Shown one piece after another: positions 61,976 through 64,000 of a stretch of 64,000 nt of DNA (positions within the stretch are counted from its first letter, which is position 1; every line of letters starts with the position of its first letter). The notes under the pieces were generated by a model, which was not told the origin of the DNA, did no database searches, and saw only the letters and a program-made list of their open reading frames with translations. The stretch covers positions 86,305 to 150,304 of the forward strand of contig NZ_KE384582.1 of assembly GCF_000426865.1 (NCBI RefSeq). The letters run 5' to 3'. The translations under genes were made by a program, and so were the position numbers. The stretch comes from Citrifermentans bremense R1. Its GTDB lineage: Bacteria > Desulfobacterota > Desulfuromonadia > Geobacterales > Geobacteraceae.

Positions 61976-63172
61976 ATGACTAGAAAGCCGCAAGTCACCC
62001 CCGCTGAAATAGAGAAATGGTTTGAGGAAGAGTCCAACGGTCCATTGTTGATCGCTAGTGGCACAACCTCGGATCCCGCCGAGAAATACGCACGTAGTCA
62101 ACTGAGGGTCGTTAGGGAGACAAAGGATTACCAGCTTGACTACTTGCGCCACGCTCTTCAACCGGGGCGGGAGCTTATAGATACCTCGCCTACCTATCAA
62201 AGGCGGCTACGCTGGACAAGTAAGAAGCGGTCACTGTTAATCGAGTCGTTCTTGCTGAATATCCCGGTGCCACCAATTTTTCTCTTTGAACGCGACTACA
62301 ACGAGTATGAGGTGATTGACGGTCGCCAGCGTCTCGATACCATACGTGAGTTCTTGGCGAATAACTTTGCACTCTCTGGCCTTGAGTACTGGCCCGAGTT
62401 GGAGCGGATGCGCTTCAATGATCTCCCTCTAGTCTTGCAGAGAGGCCTCCTTCGTCGTAGCCTCGGTGCTGTTGTTCTCCTAGCAGAGACACAGGGGGTT
62501 GGGGAGGACAATCTTGATGTTCGACGTGTCCTTTTTGACCGCCTCAACACCGGTGGGATTAGTCTCAATCCGCAGGAACTGAGAAACGCGCTATATCCCG
62601 GTCCTCTTAATGAGGCGCTCATTTCACTTGCTCGGTCCGCACCTTTTACCGCCACATGGGGCATTCCACATTACGTCGAAGGTGAGGAGGACAACCCCTC
62701 AGATGCGCTATTGAAAAACCCTCTATTTGCGTCTCTAGCTGACGCGGAACTCGTCCTTCGGTTTTTCGCACTTCGAGATGCTATTGAGAACAAGCGCCAA
62801 GGTTCTCTTCGGCGCATCCTAGATAGGTTCATGCAGGAGTACGCAAACTCATGTGACAACACCCTTTATACTTTAAAGGAGCAATTCACATCTCTCCTCT
62901 CGCGGCTTTTAGTCGTGTTTGATGCCCAACCGTTTAGACTACCAGGGACTCGTAGGCAGAGCAGGCCGCTTTACGATGCCCTGATGATCGCGCTGAGTAA
63001 AGAGCCAAGTCTCGACATTGAAAATAATGCTATTGCCATTAAGGCTGCCTTGGTGGAGGCACTGGACAACCCAAAGCACTACGACATTCTCGTAGGCCGC
63101 GGGAACACTGTCGAATCCGTACATGAACGAGTTACGTTAGCAGGTGCCATACTGCGCGCAAGGACTCAGTAG
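61976..63172 (+). CDS. DUF262 family protein
   Basis: 398 aa, ATG after GGAG. DUF262 hallmarks: YQRRLRWTSKKRSLLIESFLLN, VPPIFLFERD and VIDGRQRLDTIREFL (about residue 114), then FDRLNTGGISLNPQELRNALYPG. No HNH domain follows, in contrast to the paralogue at 58966. The HEPN-like gene starts 2 nt after the stop, so the two probably form a pair. Confidence 0.85.
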   Translation: MTRKPQVTPAEIEKWFEEESNGPLLIASGTTSDPAEKYARSQLRVVRETKDYQLDYLRHALQPGRELIDTSPTYQRRLRWTSKKRSLLIESFLLNIPVPPIFLFERDYNEYEVIDGRQRLDTIREFLANNFALSGLEYWPELERMRFNDLPLVLQRGLLRRSLGAVVLLAETQGVGEDNLDVRRVLFDRLNTGGISLNPQELRNALYPGPLNEALISLARSAPFTATWGIPHYVEGEEDNPSDALLKNPLFASLADAELVLRFFALRDAIENKRQGSLRRILDRFMQEYANSCDNTLYTLKEQFTSLLSRLLVVFDAQPFRLPGTRRQSRPLYDALMIALSKEPSLDIENNAIAIKAALVEALDNPKHYDILVGRGNTVESVHERVTLAGAILRARTQ

Positions 63173-63174
63173 TC

Positions 63175-64000
63175 ATGACTGTCCTTAACGAGGTCCTGCG
63201 CGAATTCCGAGGCGATGCTGAGCGGGTCGAGCACTTGCTTAAGCTTGTCAAGACGTTTCGTGACTTTGGTGCGAGTACCGCTCCGCCTGCAGTAGTAGAC
63301 GGCACTGCGCCATGGCCACAAGCCCTCTCTCTTAAAGAAGAGTCGCATCAGCGACGAACCGACCTACCGGTGCTATCCGGATCCCTGCTCTTGTATCTAG
63401 CCGGCCGCTTTGAGTTCTTCATCAGACAGGTCGTACAAATTTTGGCTGATGAAATTGCCGGCAGGGCTGCATCTTATGTAGCCCTGCCACAAAAGCTTCG
63501 TACAGAACTCAAGAATTTAACGCTTGAGGTTGCTCTAAGACCCAGCCGTTACGGCTTCACAGAAGCGGAGGCAGATGTCCTCCTTTCTAGCTTAGTGGGC
63601 AACCAGCGGGGTACGACGATGCCTCTAAGCATCAGTTCGGATGTCCTGACCATAACAGAGTCGAATATGAGGCCGAAGGTCCTTGCCGACCTAATGAAGC
63701 GGGTGGGCATGAATGATTATTGGCAAGAACTCGGAAAGCAGGCAAAGGTAAAGTTGCATATTGCGAAGACTGTTGACGGTGAAGCTAGCGCTGAGGCTCA
63801 AAGTAGGCTAAATGCCCTGATGGAGGATCGGAATCAGATAGCACATCCGACGAATACTACTAACTTTCCTGATACGGATCAAGTGCTTAAGAACGCAGAG
63901 TTTTTGCAGATCATTGCTGAAGTCACAGTGGAAATTGTAAGCGTCTACCTTGCTAGCATCCCTGCTGCTGCTCCAGCCCCGGCTCCGCCTGCTCCAGCCC
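63175..64000 (+). CDS. HEPN-like protein (RiboL-PSP-HEPN type), 3' end outside window
   Basis: At least 275 aa, open at the right edge. The protein is largely helical (LLYLAGRFEFFIRQVVQILADEI) and has the RNase-type HEPN motif EDRNQIAHP (R-x4-H, about residue 219). It then runs into an Ala/Pro-rich stretch. Such proteins often pair with DUF262 genes in defence islands. Its start lies 2 nt after the DUF262 stop. Active HEPN proteins cut RNA and can act as toxins. Confidence 0.75.
   Translation, partial: MTVLNEVLREFRGDAERVEHLLKLVKTFRDFGASTAPPAVVDGTAPWPQALSLKEESHQRRTDLPVLSGSLLLYLAGRFEFFIRQVVQILADEIAGRAASYVALPQKLRTELKNLTLEVALRPSRYGFTEAEADVLLSSLVGNQRGTTMPLSISSDVLTITESNMRPKVLADLMKRVGMNDYWQELGKQAKVKLHIAKTVDGEASAEAQSRLNALMEDRNQIAHPTNTTNFPDTDQVLKNAEFLQIIAEVTVEIVSVYLASIPAAAPAPAPPAPA

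Overview
The window is GC-rich chromosomal DNA whose gene content suggests the order Geobacterales (Geobacter/Geomonas-like). Pointers are a folate-dependent TrmFO, a bacteriohemerythrin, a PEP-CTERM protein behind a textbook sigma-54 promoter, an apparent selenocysteine-containing thioredoxin, large OmpA/FecR envelope proteins and dispersed GGGGAC...GTCCCC palindromes. The taxonomic call is inferred from gene content, not from a marker-gene search.

Bases 1-27.8 kb look like ordinary core chromosome. An envelope/signalling cluster comes first: a giant OmpA-type barrel protein cut by the window edge, a FecR-domain protein, a membrane histidine kinase and a receiver-GGDEF protein. A U32 protein follows on the minus strand. 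Then come a LysM protein behind a strongly structured leader, dprA, topA, trmFO, a small membrane protein, a Maf pyrophosphatase, a YggS-type PLP protein, an ABC-F ATPase, an RlmI-like methyltransferase, a bacteriohemerythrin, a polysaccharide deacetylase, a selenoprotein thioredoxin with an in-frame UGA plus SECIS hairpin, a small beta-barrel protein and the PEP-CTERM protein.

At 27814-27859 lies the 3' half of a tRNA-Val(CAC) gene on the minus strand, without its 5' half. This is the usual scar of tRNA-directed integration, and everything to its right looks like accessory DNA. The intact tRNA-Val would be expected beyond the right edge. The first module is three overlapping genes (172, 803 and 1084 aa), two of which carry tyrosine-recombinase signatures. 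Next come a ParB-like protein, two metallophosphoesterases, an IS5-type insertion sequence, and a tightly overlapping minus-strand operon xis-int-(OB/HD protein)-(Cys-rich protein). A second, decayed copy of the xis-int-HTH module is followed by a tRNA-Gly 3' fragment and another integrase, so several elements appear stacked.

Bases 45.8-50.5 kb are a low-GC transition zone. It holds a block-structured 13-bp minisatellite, a split recombinase with two coupled unknown genes, and a Xre repressor.

Bases 50.5-64 kb form a defence island. A complete type I Zorya system (zorABCD, with an Mrr-type nuclease domain on ZorD) is followed by a DUF262/HNH plus GIY-YIG/DUF4357 two-gene operon and a DUF262 plus HEPN-like pair that runs off the right edge. 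The last two pairs, the recombinase trio and the integrase-coupled OB/HD operon are the best candidates for poorly described systems.
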